This document shows positions 24,324 through 37,000 of a DNA stretch of 39,287 nucleotides, piece after piece. Made by a program: the position numbers and the translations under genes. The number at the start of each line of letters is the position of its first letter. The stretch's first letter is position 1. The DNA is from Actinoallomurus sp. GTDB taxonomy: Bacteria; Actinomycetota; Actinomycetes; Streptosporangiales; Streptosporangiaceae. The notes under the pieces were generated by a model that saw only the letters and a list, made by a program, of their open reading frames with translations, was not told the DNA's origin and did not search any database. The stretch covers positions 1 through 39,287 of the forward strand of contig JAOPYG010000342.1 of the NCBI GenBank assembly GCA_025964685.1, given 5' to 3'.

Positions 24324-25100
24324 ATGGAATGTCCGGTTCTGGCAGACTTCCGCGTGATGCGCGCGATTCACGACCATGACGAGCTGGTGGCGCTGTGCGG
24401 CGGGGACAGGTTGTGTCTGTGGGCGGCGCAGGGACTGGACGGGCGCGGGCGTGCCTGGGTGGGTGAGGACGGGCGGGCGCTCGCCGTCGCCGGGGCCGGC
24501 ATCTCCATGCGGGACCGGATAGCGGTCCGGGGTTCCGCGGCGGCGACGGTCCCCCTGGTCGGAGAGGTCATGCGCGAGGTCGGACCCACGTACCGGCCGC
24601 TCGGTGATCGGGACCTGATCGGCGCGATCGTCGACGGGGTGCCCGAGCTGGTGAAGGGCAAGTTGTTCGGCTGGATGGAGAGCGTGCCGGGCATGGTCGT
24701 TCCCGAACCGGCCGGCAACCGCGTGCGGTGGCTCTCCGACGCCGACTCGGCCGACGCGGCGGTGCTTCTGGACAGCGTCAACCCGGACTCCAACGCCAAG
24801 CCCGGGGTTCCCGGTGTCGAGTGCTGGGCCGGGATCCGCGACGACGGGGGACGCCTCGTCGCCCTCGCCGCGCTGGCGTGGTCCGCGCCGACGGTCGGCC
24901 TGATCACCGGTGTGGCGGTGCACGCGGACGTACAGGGACGAGGTCTCGGGCGTGCCGTCTGCGCCTTCATCCTGGCCGCGGCCCTGGCCCGGCACGGGAG
25001 CGCGGCACTGATGGTGGACCAGGGCAACGACGCCGCGGAACGGCTCTACCGCAAGCTCGGCATGGGCCATCGGCCGATCGGCGCCGCCTTCGTTCCGTGA
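24324..25100 (+). CDS. GNAT-family N-acetyltransferase
   Basis: About 258 residues. The C-terminal half has the acetyl-CoA binding motif A, LITGVAVHADVQGRGLGRAV (Q-x-R-G-L-G), followed by LMVDQGNDAAERLYRKLGM, typical of motif B. The N-terminal half is less conserved. The substrate is unknown. The start is uncertain: ATG at 24324 has a distant GAGGGGG, while GTG/ATG at 24354/24357 would give the more usual MRAIHDHDELVAL beginning. It is flanked by non-coding DNA on the left and the beta-propeller gene on the right, with no functional link apparent. Confidence 0.85.
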   Translation: MECPVLADFRVMRAIHDHDELVALCGGDRLCLWAAQGLDGRGRAWVGEDGRALAVAGAGISMRDRIAVRGSAAATVPLVGEVMREVGPTYRPLGDRDLIGAIVDGVPELVKGKLFGWMESVPGMVVPEPAGNRVRWLSDADSADAAVLLDSVNPDSNAKPGVPGVECWAGIRDDGGRLVALAALAWSAPTVGLITGVAVHADVQGRGLGRAVCAFILAAALARHGSAALMVDQGNDAAERLYRKLGMGHRPIGAAFVP

Positions 25101-25292
25101 CCGAGGGCGCATTCCCGTACACGAATGGCGGTCGACAGTTCTGCCGCCGCGGGAAAGGTTTGCGGATAGGTCACACCGTGCTCCGAAGAACCCACTTGAC
25201 CAGTTTGCCCCGATAAGATGCCGCCACGACTTTAATGCGGAAGGTCCGTCGCGGGGGGTCGCCATTCACGGCGATGAACGGGGAGGGTGAGC

Positions 25293-28124
25293 GTGACTGG
25301 GCACGACATGCCTGAGGACGAACCGAACGCGGACCCGCCGCCGGACGATCCCTGGGCCATCCCTCCCCCGCCTCCGGTCGGCTGGGGCCCGCCGTCCGGT
25401 GCGCCACCGGCCGCCCTCCCACCCTGGGCGGCCCCACCGCCACACACCGACGACCCCACGCCACCCGGCGCGGACGACGGCCCTACGCACGAGGCCCCCG
25501 CCGACCCATGGCGGATCCCGCCCCAGCCACCGTGGGATCCGGCGCACGAGCCGCCGCCGTCCGCGGTGACCGCGACGGACGCGCCGCCGCCGGGGTTCTA
25601 CGAACCACCCGGGCCGAACCCCGGGTTCCCCCCGGTGAGCGAGACCACGGCGTTCGACCTGCCTCCGTCGGCGACCAGTCCCCGCTCCACGCCGCGCCCG
25701 CCCGCGTCCCGCCCGTCCGGCGAACCCGGCTACAACCCGGCCCAGTGGGCACCGGGCGGCCCGCCGTCCGTCTACGACGAACCCTGGCGCCGGGAGTCGG
25801 CACAGCGCAACGCCCGCGCCGGCCTGCGCCTGCGGCCGATCCTGATCGGCGTGGCGGGCCTCGCCGTGGCCGGCCTGATCGCCGCCGGCATCATGGTCCT
25901 GACCAAACACGGCCCGTTGCACGACACGCCGACCGGCCCCGCCGCGCGGCTCGCCGGCGCGACGTTCGCCCCGGATCCGGCCGCCAAGACCGACGGCCGC
26001 GACCAGGAGCTGCTCGGTGTGGCGTCCGCCGGCTCGATCGTGGTCGCGATCGGCGGGGAGACCGACACCGCGGACTACCGCGGGGAGTTCCTGGTCTCCA
26101 GCGACGGCGGGCGCTCGTTCCGGCTCGCCGTCGTCCGTACGCCCGACGGCGCCGAGCCCGGTTACGGCGACACGCCACGCGTGGTCGCCGGCTCCGACGG
26201 GGCGTGGGCCGCTCTGGGCGGCTCGCACACGGGAACGGCCGTGTGGACCAGCCGCGATGGGAAGAGCTGGATCAGGCAGCCCGACTCGACCGGCGCCGTC
26301 TTCGGCCACGACAAGATCACCCGGGTCGCCCGTACGGCGGGCGGGTTCGTGGCCATCGGAGACACCTCGCAGAAGGGCGACTACAGCGACGCCGTCCCGG
26401 TCGTGTGGCTGTCGCCGGACGGCAGGCGCTGGGAGCGGCTGGGCAACGACCAGCTCAAGATGTCGCTGCCCGGTGGCCCGGTGTCCCTCATCGACGTCGC
26501 CGCGCACGGGAACATCGTCATCGCGTACGGCTGGGCCACCAACGGCAAGGGCCAGGTCGTCAAGGACGCGGTGTGGCGTTCGGCCGACGGCGGGCGCTCC
26601 TGGGCGGTGGTGGACGTCCCGCATCCGAAGGGCACGGCGGGTCCGGGCATCGCCATCTCGGCCACGCCCGCGGGCTTCGTCGCCGGGCGGAACGCCCGCA
26701 GCAAGTCCGAGCAGTACGGCGTGGTGCTCGCGTCGGTGGACGGCAGTCGCTGGCAGCCCGCGGGCGAGATCCATCTGCCCGGCTACGGCGGCCTCCAGCG
26801 GCTCTCCGGCTCCGACCGCGGCCTGGCCGCCGTGATCGGCGGTGACAAGAAGGTCGTGATCGCGCGGAGCGAGGACGGCCGTGTCTGGCAGAACGGCGGG
26901 GAGGTGCCGGCGTCCTCGGCCCGTACGGTCGAGGGCATGGCGGTGACCGCCGGGGCGACCATCCTGGCCGCCCGCGAGGACGATGGTCAGGACACCAACG
27001 CGGTGCTCGCGGTACGGGACACGCTCGGGCAGGAGGTGCCCGTCGACGTGTCCGCCATCCCGGGGGCCGCGCGGCCCGACCAGACGGTGACGGCCGTCGC
27101 CGCCGGCGCGAACACGCGGGTCGCGGTCGGCGGGACGAACGGCGACGGCGCGGTGTGGACCTCCTCCGACGGGACCCACTGGACCCGTGCCCCCGACACC
27201 GGGCAGGCGCTCGGGCGCCCCGGAAAGCAGCGGCTCATCGACGTGACGGCCGGTCGCGCGGGCTGGCTCGCCGTGGGCTATGACGGCACGCGGCCGCTCG
27301 CGGTCACCTCCGCGGACGGCGCGGGCTGGCATCCGGCGGCCGGGTTCGACCCGGGGTCCGATGGTCACGTGGCGACGTACGCGGCCGCCGCCGGGACGGC
27401 GGGCTATGTGATCGTCGGAGAGTCCGGCTACTCCGCGGGAACGTGGTTCTCCCCCGACCTGAGGTCGTGGCGGCCCGGCGGCGGTGACGACCTGACCGGT
27501 ACGAAGACGGCCAACCGCTGGATGCGCGGCGTCGTCGCCGGACCGTCCGGGTACGTCGCCGTCGGCGGCCTCAGCGACCCGGCGGTCAAGGACGCTCCGC
27601 AGGGCCGGCCCGCCGTCTGGACCTCCGCGGACGGGCGGGCATGGACCGTCAAGCGGCTGCCGCAGCCGTCCGGGGCGCTCGAGGGCTGGTTCGACAAGGT
27701 GGCCGTGAAGGGCGGGCTGCTCGTCGCGACCGGTACGGCGACGACGGCGTACGGGCGGACCGCCTTCGCCTTCGTCTCCTCCGACGGCGGCGGGTCGTGG
27801 CAGGAGGTCAGGCTGCCCCGTACCGGGCAGGGCGGCGCGGACTCCAGCGACCGCAACTCGGCCGTCACCGCGGTGACGGCGACCCCGAAGGGCTTTGTCA
27901 TCGCCGGCACCGCCGGACGGCCGGGCCGTACGGACGTCGTGCTGTGGACCTCCGCGGACGGCCGCACGTGGGCCGCCGAGTCACCGCACGGCACGGGCCT
28001 GTCCGGCCGCGGCGACCAGCGGCTCACCGGGCTGACGACCCAGGGTTCGGACCTGCTGGCGGTCGGCGTCAGCGCGGACCACACAGGCGAACAGCCGACT
28101 CTGTGGCGGCGCCCCTTGCCGTGA
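25293..28124 (+). CDS. Membrane-anchored BNR-type beta-propeller protein
   Basis: A 943-residue protein in three parts. Residues 1-175 are Pro/Asp-rich and disordered (cytosolic). One membrane helix lies at about 182-204 (LIGVAGLAVAGLIAAGIMVL). A large extracellular domain then has about a dozen BNR-like repeats: SSDGGRSF, SRDGKSW, SPDGRRW, SADGGRSW, SVDGSRW, SEDGRVW, SSDGTHW, SADGAGW, SPDLRSW, SADGRAW, SSDGGGSW, SADGRTW. Twelve blades suggest two propellers. No sialidase FRIP motif or catalytic residues are seen, so a binding or sensing role is likelier than glycosidase. The GTG at 25293 has GGAGG six bases upstream; GTG at 25287 is too close to that site. Confidence 0.87.
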   Translation: MTGHDMPEDEPNADPPPDDPWAIPPPPPVGWGPPSGAPPAALPPWAAPPPHTDDPTPPGADDGPTHEAPADPWRIPPQPPWDPAHEPPPSAVTATDAPPPGFYEPPGPNPGFPPVSETTAFDLPPSATSPRSTPRPPASRPSGEPGYNPAQWAPGGPPSVYDEPWRRESAQRNARAGLRLRPILIGVAGLAVAGLIAAGIMVLTKHGPLHDTPTGPAARLAGATFAPDPAAKTDGRDQELLGVASAGSIVVAIGGETDTADYRGEFLVSSDGGRSFRLAVVRTPDGAEPGYGDTPRVVAGSDGAWAALGGSHTGTAVWTSRDGKSWIRQPDSTGAVFGHDKITRVARTAGGFVAIGDTSQKGDYSDAVPVVWLSPDGRRWERLGNDQLKMSLPGGPVSLIDVAAHGNIVIAYGWATNGKGQVVKDAVWRSADGGRSWAVVDVPHPKGTAGPGIAISATPAGFVAGRNARSKSEQYGVVLASVDGSRWQPAGEIHLPGYGGLQRLSGSDRGLAAVIGGDKKVVIARSEDGRVWQNGGEVPASSARTVEGMAVTAGATILAAREDDGQDTNAVLAVRDTLGQEVPVDVSAIPGAARPDQTVTAVAAGANTRVAVGGTNGDGAVWTSSDGTHWTRAPDTGQALGRPGKQRLIDVTAGRAGWLAVGYDGTRPLAVTSADGAGWHPAAGFDPGSDGHVATYAAAAGTAGYVIVGESGYSAGTWFSPDLRSWRPGGGDDLTGTKTANRWMRGVVAGPSGYVAVGGLSDPAVKDAPQGRPAVWTSADGRAWTVKRLPQPSGALEGWFDKVAVKGGLLVATGTATTAYGRTAFAFVSSDGGGSWQEVRLPRTGQGGADSSDRNSAVTAVTATPKGFVIAGTAGRPGRTDVVLWTSADGRTWAAESPHGTGLSGRGDQRLTGLTTQGSDLLAVGVSADHTGEQPTLWRRPLP

Positions 28125-28167
28125 GCCATACTGCCGTGAGTCCTCGAGCCCCCGGGAAAAGCCTCTC

Positions 28168-29289
28168 GTGACGCGCCTGGATCGGATCATCCTCACCGCG
28201 ACCGCGCTGTTCGTCTGCCTCGCGGCCTGCGCCGGCCTACGCCTTCAGACGGGTGGTGCCCCGCACGGCGCGCTGGTCGTCGCGCCGCCGAACGCCGCGC
28301 CGGCCTCCCTCCCCGTCCGCGTCATGCCGCTGGGCGACTCGATCACCGACGGCCTGCAGGCGCTGGGCGGCTACCGCAGCGACCTGTGGGAGTACATGAA
28401 GGCCGACGGGATGAACACCGACTTCGTCGGCTCCCGCTCCAGCGGGCCGCCGCAGCTGGGCGATCGCGACGACGAGGGTCATCCCGGCTGGCGCATCCAC
28501 CAGCTGACCGCGCACACCCGGGGCTGGCTCCTGAAGTACCGGCCCGACATCGTCCTGTTGCAGGCCGGCACGAACGACGTCATCCAGCGGTGGGGCCTGC
28601 CCGCCGCCCCGACACGCCTGAACGCGCTGATCGACCTCATCACCGCCACGCTCCCGAACGCCCAGGTGTACGTCGCGACCATCACGCCGCTGGCCGGCCG
28701 GCTGAACGAGAAACGGGCCAGCGCCTACAACGCCACGATCCCGGCGATGGTCGCGGCCAAGGCCACCGCCGGACGGCACGTACGCCTGGTCGACATGCAC
28801 TCCGCCCTGTCCAGGGCCGACCTGTCCTCCGACGGCATCCACCCGACCACCGGCGGCTACGCGAAGATGGCGGCCCAGTGGTACTCCGCGCTCACCGGCA
28901 AGCCGATGACGCAGTGGGAGGCGGAGTCGCCGTCGTACGCAACGGTCAGCAACGGCGAACGCCTCGAGACCGCGAACGCCTCCGGAGACGGCAAGGTCGG
29001 CTATCTGTCCGCCGCGGGAAGCTTCCTGGAGTTCGCCCTGCAGCTGCCGCGCGCCGGCCGCTACCGGCTCTACGTACGAGCCGGCAACGGCGCGGGCCGC
29101 GCGTGCGAGCAGCGGCTCACGGTGGACGGCCGGCCGGCCGGGCGGCTCCGCTATCCGGCGTACGGCTGGGACCGCTGGACGATCACGGCGGCCGGCGTGG
29201 ACCTGGGCGCCGGACGCAACACCCTGAGGTTCACCCGCGCCACCTGCAGCGCGGAGATCGACTCGATCGCCCTCGCACCGGTCCGGTAG
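28168..29289 (+). CDS. Secreted SGNH/GDSL hydrolase with C-terminal CBM6/35-like domain
   Basis: A 373-residue exported esterase. The signal sequence MTRLDRIILTATALFVCLAA is followed by AC at 20-21, which could be a lipobox-like site. SGNH block I is PLGDSITDG (Ser nucleophile), block III is AGTNDV, and block V is SSDGIHPTTGGY (catalytic Asp/His). The C-terminal 120 residues (WEAESPSYATVSNGER..., LPRAGRYRLYVRAG, IDSIALAPV) look like a carbohydrate-binding beta-sandwich of CBM6/35 type. A wall or exopolysaccharide deacylase is the likely role. The start is GTG at 28168, with a weak GGGAAAAG ahead. It converges on the acyltransferase-3 gene with only 4 bp between stops. Confidence 0.92.
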   Translation: MTRLDRIILTATALFVCLAACAGLRLQTGGAPHGALVVAPPNAAPASLPVRVMPLGDSITDGLQALGGYRSDLWEYMKADGMNTDFVGSRSSGPPQLGDRDDEGHPGWRIHQLTAHTRGWLLKYRPDIVLLQAGTNDVIQRWGLPAAPTRLNALIDLITATLPNAQVYVATITPLAGRLNEKRASAYNATIPAMVAAKATAGRHVRLVDMHSALSRADLSSDGIHPTTGGYAKMAAQWYSALTGKPMTQWEAESPSYATVSNGERLETANASGDGKVGYLSAAGSFLEFALQLPRAGRYRLYVRAGNGAGRACEQRLTVDGRPAGRLRYPAYGWDRWTITAAGVDLGAGRNTLRFTRATCSAEIDSIALAPVR

Positions 29290-29293
29290 AACG

Positions 29294-30532
29294 CTAGCCG
29301 GTGAGCGCGCGCTCGCCGTCGGCGGAGCCGTCCGGTGACGTCTTGCCGTTGGGGTCCTCCGGCGGCGCCGCCGGCTCGCGGGGTGGCTCTCCGGCCCGGA
29401 TCCGGGTCAGCGCCGCCTTCAGCCGCGGCCGCAGCAGGCGCTGGGCCGGGCGTTCGACCAGCACGTGGATGAGGCAGGCGATGACCAGAGCGCTCGCGAT
29501 GAGGACGGCGAGCACCTCCCAGCGGCCCATGTGCGGCAGCAGCCGGGGCACGAACGTCCGGGAGATCGTCTGGTGCACCAGGTACAGCGGGTAGGTCAGC
29601 ATGCCCAGCACCGTGAAGCCGCGCCAGCGCAGCCACGACAGGCGGTGGGTCGCGACGAGGGCCATGATGCCGAAGATCACCGTCACCACGGCCGGGATGA
29701 CATAGAGGGAGTGCGGCGCCGCGGTGAAGTCGGGGAAGTTGTATTTGACGTCGTAATAGCAGCCCAGCGCCCAGCTCATCGCGATGAGCAGCCAGACGAT
29801 GAGGTTCGACCCGTATTTGTAGATGAGGAAGAAGCCCATTCCGGCGACGAAGAAAGGCGCGTACCGCCACAGTAGGACGACCTTGAGAAAGCCGTCGCCC
29901 GATTCGAGCGCGAAGACGCTGAACAGCAGCCAGCCGGTCATGAAGGCCACGCATCGGCCGAACGTGATCCCCCGCCACGCCAAGAGCGCGATCAGCACGT
30001 AGAAGTGCAGCTCGACGTAGAGGGTCCAGTAGATGACCTCCATCCGCTGTGACCCGACGCCCTCCTGCAGCATCGTCAGGTTCGGCAGGAACCGCATGAG
30101 CGGGCCGTCGGTGTTCGGGCCGAACGGCACCCAGGAGCCCACGGCGAGGTAGGCCGCGAGCGACAGGATCACGCCGACCCAGTAGGCGGGGAAGAGCCGC
30201 AGGAAGCGCGAGATGATGAAATCACCCGGCCGGCGGCCCCACGCGCTCAGCAGGATGACGAACCCGCTGATGAGGAAGAACAGCTCGACGCCCAGGAACC
30301 CGTACCTGGTGATGGGGCCGAGTTCGGGGAACACCCGGCGGGCGCTGCCGCCCGGCCACTCCGGCGCCGGCACTCCGGTGAAGTGGTGCAGCATCACGGC
30401 CGCCGCGGCCACGAAGCGCAGGACGTCCAGCTCCCGCAGCCGGCCGATCGCGCGCGGCGGAGTGCGGGCCGGCACGGCCTCGGTGGGCACGGCGTCGGGC
30501 GGTGCGGTCCGCTGGTCGTCGCGCGTCGTCAT
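29294..30532 (-). CDS. Acyltransferase family 3 membrane protein
   Basis: A 412-residue protein with about ten membrane helices. LDVLRFVAAAAVMLHHFTG (catalytic His), GVELFFLISGFVILL, RFLRLFPAYWVGV and the HxxL-type LTYPLYLVHQ are the landmarks of the OafA/acyltransferase-3 family, which O-acylates surface glycans at the membrane. A charged Pro-rich C-terminal tail follows. The ATG at 30532 overlaps the ATPase-methyltransferase stop as ATGA. It is the last gene of the galactan operon, so it probably acylates the exported polymer (acetyl or succinyl; not determinable). The very long in-frame extension to 32527 is a shadow. Confidence 0.9.
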   Translation of the reverse strand: MTTRDDQRTAPPDAVPTEAVPARTPPRAIGRLRELDVLRFVAAAAVMLHHFTGVPAPEWPGGSARRVFPELGPITRYGFLGVELFFLISGFVILLSAWGRRPGDFIISRFLRLFPAYWVGVILSLAAYLAVGSWVPFGPNTDGPLMRFLPNLTMLQEGVGSQRMEVIYWTLYVELHFYVLIALLAWRGITFGRCVAFMTGWLLFSVFALESGDGFLKVVLLWRYAPFFVAGMGFFLIYKYGSNLIVWLLIAMSWALGCYYDVKYNFPDFTAAPHSLYVIPAVVTVIFGIMALVATHRLSWLRWRGFTVLGMLTYPLYLVHQTISRTFVPRLLPHMGRWEVLAVLIASALVIACLIHVLVERPAQRLLRPRLKAALTRIRAGEPPREPAAPPEDPNGKTSPDGSADGERALTG

Positions 30533-31920
30533 GAGATCCCCGTGATCCGCACGATGACCTGCTCGTTCCCCTCGGTGAACCCCTCGTAGTCGAACCGCAC
30601 GCCGGACTCGGCCACGTACTCCTCCCAGGCGCGGTACTCGTGCTCCCGCCAGCCGGGATAGCCGAAGTACTCGTCGAAGACGATGACGGTGCCGACGCTC
30701 AGCCTCGGCCCGAGATGGGCGAGGACGGTACGGGCCGAGGAGTACAGATCGGCGTCGACGTGGACGAACGCCACCGGCTCGGGGTGCTCCTGCAGGAAGC
30801 CCTCGATGGTGCTCTCGAAGAGCCCGACGACCAGCTCGGCGCCGCGGACCTCCGGAGGCTCCTCCACCGCGAAGTGGCCGGCCGGGAATCCGGCGCGCCA
30901 GTCCTCCGGAAGCCCGTCGAAGGAGTCGAACCCGAAGACGTTCTTGCCCTCGCGTGCGTCGGCGATGACGCTCAGCGTGCCGCCGGTATGCACGCCGAAC
31001 TCCAGGGCCATGCCGTCCTGGCCGGCGGCGAGCGCGAGGCCGTACTCCAGCGTGGCCCGCGGGTCGGGAAGGCGGGGCACGTCCGGCATGACCTCGGCCG
31101 CGAACAGCTCGGCCTCGGCCCGGGCGCTGTCTCCGGCCGGAACGGCGGCGAGCGCCGCCTCCTCGCGGGCCCGCCGCCGCTGCTGCGCCTCGAGCGGACT
31201 CTCGGGCGGGGCGAGGAAGTCGACCGCGCCCTGGATGCCGCCCTCGTACGCCGCGCGCCCTTGCTCCAGGACGATCCCCCGGCCGCAGACCTTCTCCAGC
31301 GTCCCCATGTCGTGGGAGACGATGACGAGCGTGCGCCCCTCGGCATGGAACGCCCGGATGCGTTGGAGGCACTTCTTCTGGAAGGGAGGGTCGCCGACGG
31401 CGAGCACCTCGTCGACGAGGAAGATCTCCGGATCGGTGTGCACGGCGACCGCGAAGCCGAGCCGCATGAACATGCCGGACGAGTAGAACTTCACCTGCGT
31501 GTCGAGGAAGGTCTCGATCTCGGAGAAGGCGACGATGTCGTCGTACTTCGCCTCGGTCTCGGCCTTGGTCATCCCCAGGATCGCGGCGTTGAGGAAGATG
31601 TTCTCGCGGCCGGTCAGGTCGGGGTGCAGGCCCGCGCCGACCTCGATCAGGCCGGCGACACGGCCGCGTACGCGCACCGAGCCCCGGTCGGGCTGCATGA
31701 CCCCGGAGATGAGCTTCAGCAGCGTGCTCTTGCCCGAGCCGTTGAGGCCCATCAGTGCCAGCGACTCCCCCTGCGCGACGGTGAGCGACACCTCGTCCAG
31801 CGCGGTGAACCGTTCGGACAGGCTCTGCCGGCGGACCGCGCGCACGGTCATCTCCTTGATGGAGTGCGCGTGCCGCAGGGTGAAGTGCTTGGACACCCCG
31901 TCGACGACGATGGCTTCCAT
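30529..31920 (-). CDS. Fusion: Wzt-type export ATPase plus TylF/NovP-type sugar O-methyltransferase
   Basis: 463 residues. Residues 1-240 are an ABC ATPase of the Wzt/TagH class: Walker A GLNGSGKST (58-66), signature YSSGM (146-150) in place of LSGGQ, Walker B IFLVDE (166-171), His203. A charged linker (about 240-285) leads to a methyltransferase. Its motif I is LEFGVHTGGT (306-315). FDSFDGLPEDW (331-341), the metal-site HVDADLYSS (387-395) and FDEYFGYPGW (415-424) follow, the pattern of Mg2+-dependent sugar O-methyltransferases TylF and NovP. In O9a-type exporters, Wzt instead carries a glycan-binding domain that recognises a methylated chain end. Its ATG directly follows the permease TAA. 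Confidence 0.9.
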   Translation of the reverse strand: MEAIVVDGVSKHFTLRHAHSIKEMTVRAVRRQSLSERFTALDEVSLTVAQGESLALMGLNGSGKSTLLKLISGVMQPDRGSVRVRGRVAGLIEVGAGLHPDLTGRENIFLNAAILGMTKAETEAKYDDIVAFSEIETFLDTQVKFYSSGMFMRLGFAVAVHTDPEIFLVDEVLAVGDPPFQKKCLQRIRAFHAEGRTLVIVSHDMGTLEKVCGRGIVLEQGRAAYEGGIQGAVDFLAPPESPLEAQQRRRAREEAALAAVPAGDSARAEAELFAAEVMPDVPRLPDPRATLEYGLALAAGQDGMALEFGVHTGGTLSVIADAREGKNVFGFDSFDGLPEDWRAGFPAGHFAVEEPPEVRGAELVVGLFESTIEGFLQEHPEPVAFVHVDADLYSSARTVLAHLGPRLSVGTVIVFDEYFGYPGWREHEYRAWEEYVAESGVRFDYEGFTEGNEQVIVRITGIS

Positions 31921-32817
31921 TTAGAGCTCCTGGGCGAAGCGTCGCTGCAGGCGGGCGAAGACCCACTGGGCCAGTGCCAGCAGCACCATCGCGGCGAGCA
32001 GGCCGGCCAGGCCCCGCACGGTGAGATGGTAGGGAAAGGCGAGGTGCCCGCCGGGCAGGGCAGGGGCGCCGTTCGGCAGGGTCAGCGCCTGGTCGTTGGT
32101 GGGCCACCAGAACGCCCGCTCGAACAGCAGGACCGCGCTCGTCAGCGGGTTGGCGAGGTAGAGCTGGAGCAGCCAGCCGCCGTGGGTGGCATCCTGCACG
32201 GTCGTCCACGGATAGATCATCGGGACCGACCACGGGACGACGATGTTGATGATGTCCACGACCTGCCCGAAGTCGCGGAAGAAGACGTTGACCGCGGCGA
32301 ACAGCAGGCCGAACGCCATGGCCAGCGTCGCCACGATGGCGAACGCCAGGGCCATCGAGCCGACCGCGATCCACGACGGGGCCCAGCCGGCCCACACGGC
32401 ACCGCCCATGAGCACGCCGAACGCCGGCAGCATGTGCACGCCGGACACCAGCGTCGAGGCGGCCGGGAACAGCTCGCGCGGCAGGTAGACCTTCTTCACG
32501 AGCGCGGCGTTGCCGACGATCGACCACGCCGTCGTGATCAGCGTCTCGGTGAAGAAGCTGATCAGGACCATGCCGGAGAACAGGAACACCGGGAAGTTCG
32601 GTATCGTCCTGCTCATCTTGAGGAAGATCCCGACCACGAAGTAGTAGACCGCGAAGTTCACCGCGGGGCGTACGTAGGACCAGCCCAGGCCGAGCAGCGA
32701 CCCCTGGTAACGGCTGCGCAGCTCCCGGCGCACGAGCAGGCGCAGCAGGTACCTGCGCCGCGCCACGTCGAGCAGACCGCCGCCCCGGCCCGGGGCGAGC
32801 AGCGGCTGGACCGTCAT
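31921..32817 (-). CDS. wzm: ABC-2 type polysaccharide export permease (Wzm, Rv3783-like)
   Basis: 298 residues with six membrane helices. N-terminus LLRLLVRRELRSRYQGSLLGLGWSYVRP, then FSGMVLISFFTETL, KVYLPRELFP and VNVFFRDFGQVV, all typical of Wzm/TagG permeases. With the ATPase it flips lipid-linked galactan across the membrane. The ATG at 32817 has GAAGGAGG six bases upstream, inside the 68-bp tandem repeat. Its start overlaps the stop of the upstream mini-ORF. It abuts the ATPase gene with no gap. Confidence 0.94.
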   Translation of the reverse strand: MTVQPLLAPGRGGGLLDVARRRYLLRLLVRRELRSRYQGSLLGLGWSYVRPAVNFAVYYFVVGIFLKMSRTIPNFPVFLFSGMVLISFFTETLITTAWSIVGNAALVKKVYLPRELFPAASTLVSGVHMLPAFGVLMGGAVWAGWAPSWIAVGSMALAFAIVATLAMAFGLLFAAVNVFFRDFGQVVDIINIVVPWSVPMIYPWTTVQDATHGGWLLQLYLANPLTSAVLLFERAFWWPTNDQALTLPNGAPALPGGHLAFPYHLTVRGLAGLLAAMVLLALAQWVFARLQRRFAQEL

Positions 32818-32885
32818 GGGCCCTCCTTCGTCGGGGGAGTGACCACGCCGACCGCGCCTCCGACTCCCTCGCTCCGCTCGGTCAT
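32814..32885 (-). CDS. Coupled mini-ORF 2 (23 residues)
   Basis: ATG at 32885, inside copy 1 of the repeat. The peptide starts MTERSEGVGGAVGVVT and ends KEGP. Its stop overlaps the permease ATG as ATGA, with GAAGGAGG ahead of both. It differs from mini-ORF 1 by two residues (Pro for Leu, Thr for Ala). Probably serves coupling rather than making a functional peptide. Confidence 0.5.
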   Translation of the reverse strand: MTERSEGVGGAVGVVTPPTKEGP

Positions 32886-32949
32886 GGGCCCTCCTTCGCC
32901 GGGAGAGTGACCACGCCGACCGCGCCTCCGACTCCCTCGCTCCGCTCGG

Positions 32950-32953
<4 letters not shown>
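32882..32953 (-). CDS. Coupled mini-ORF 1 (23 residues)
   Basis: ATG at 32953 overlaps the glfT2 stop as ATGA, with GGGAGG just upstream. The 23-codon frame ends in TGA overlapping mini-ORF 2. Same peptide family as mini-ORF 2. Confidence 0.5.
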
Positions 32954-36852
<3,899 letters not shown>

Positions 36853-36904
36853 ACGTCCATCTCGGGCGGTGTCCAGGAGGGAAAGGCGGGTGCTATGGGG
36901 CCAG

Positions 36905-36994
36905 TTGGGCGGAATTCATCTTATGCTATTTTCGCAAACCGCTTTCAACATGCGCTGTCAGCATTTATCGCCAATAGCGCGAAGTATCAGGAGG
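36905..36994. promoter_or_regulatory. AT-rich divergent promoter region of the galactan genes
   Basis: A stretch of about 90 bp is markedly richer in A+T than its surroundings, between the divergent GT2 and GlfT1-like genes. On the plus strand TTGGGC (36904-36909) and TATTTT (36926-36931) are 16 bp apart, a plausible sigma70-type pair; TATGCT overlaps just ahead. It ends in a perfect AGGAGG (36989-36994). Confidence 0.5.
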
Positions 36995-37000
36995 TGCCCT

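Noticed and set aside
25266..27368. Possible gene antisense to the beta-propeller gene
   Set aside because: Arg/Gly-rich shadow; the plus-strand frame has a ribosome site, a membrane helix and clear repeats.
29294..32527. Apparent 1077-residue protein ending in the acyltransferase; also 18452-20503 and 2658-4259
   Set aside because: Only the C-terminal parts show family motifs. The upstream parts are shadows of the ATPase/permease, carboxylase and pgsA genes. Real starts overlap the upstream stops (ATGA, GTGA) or have their own ribosome site.
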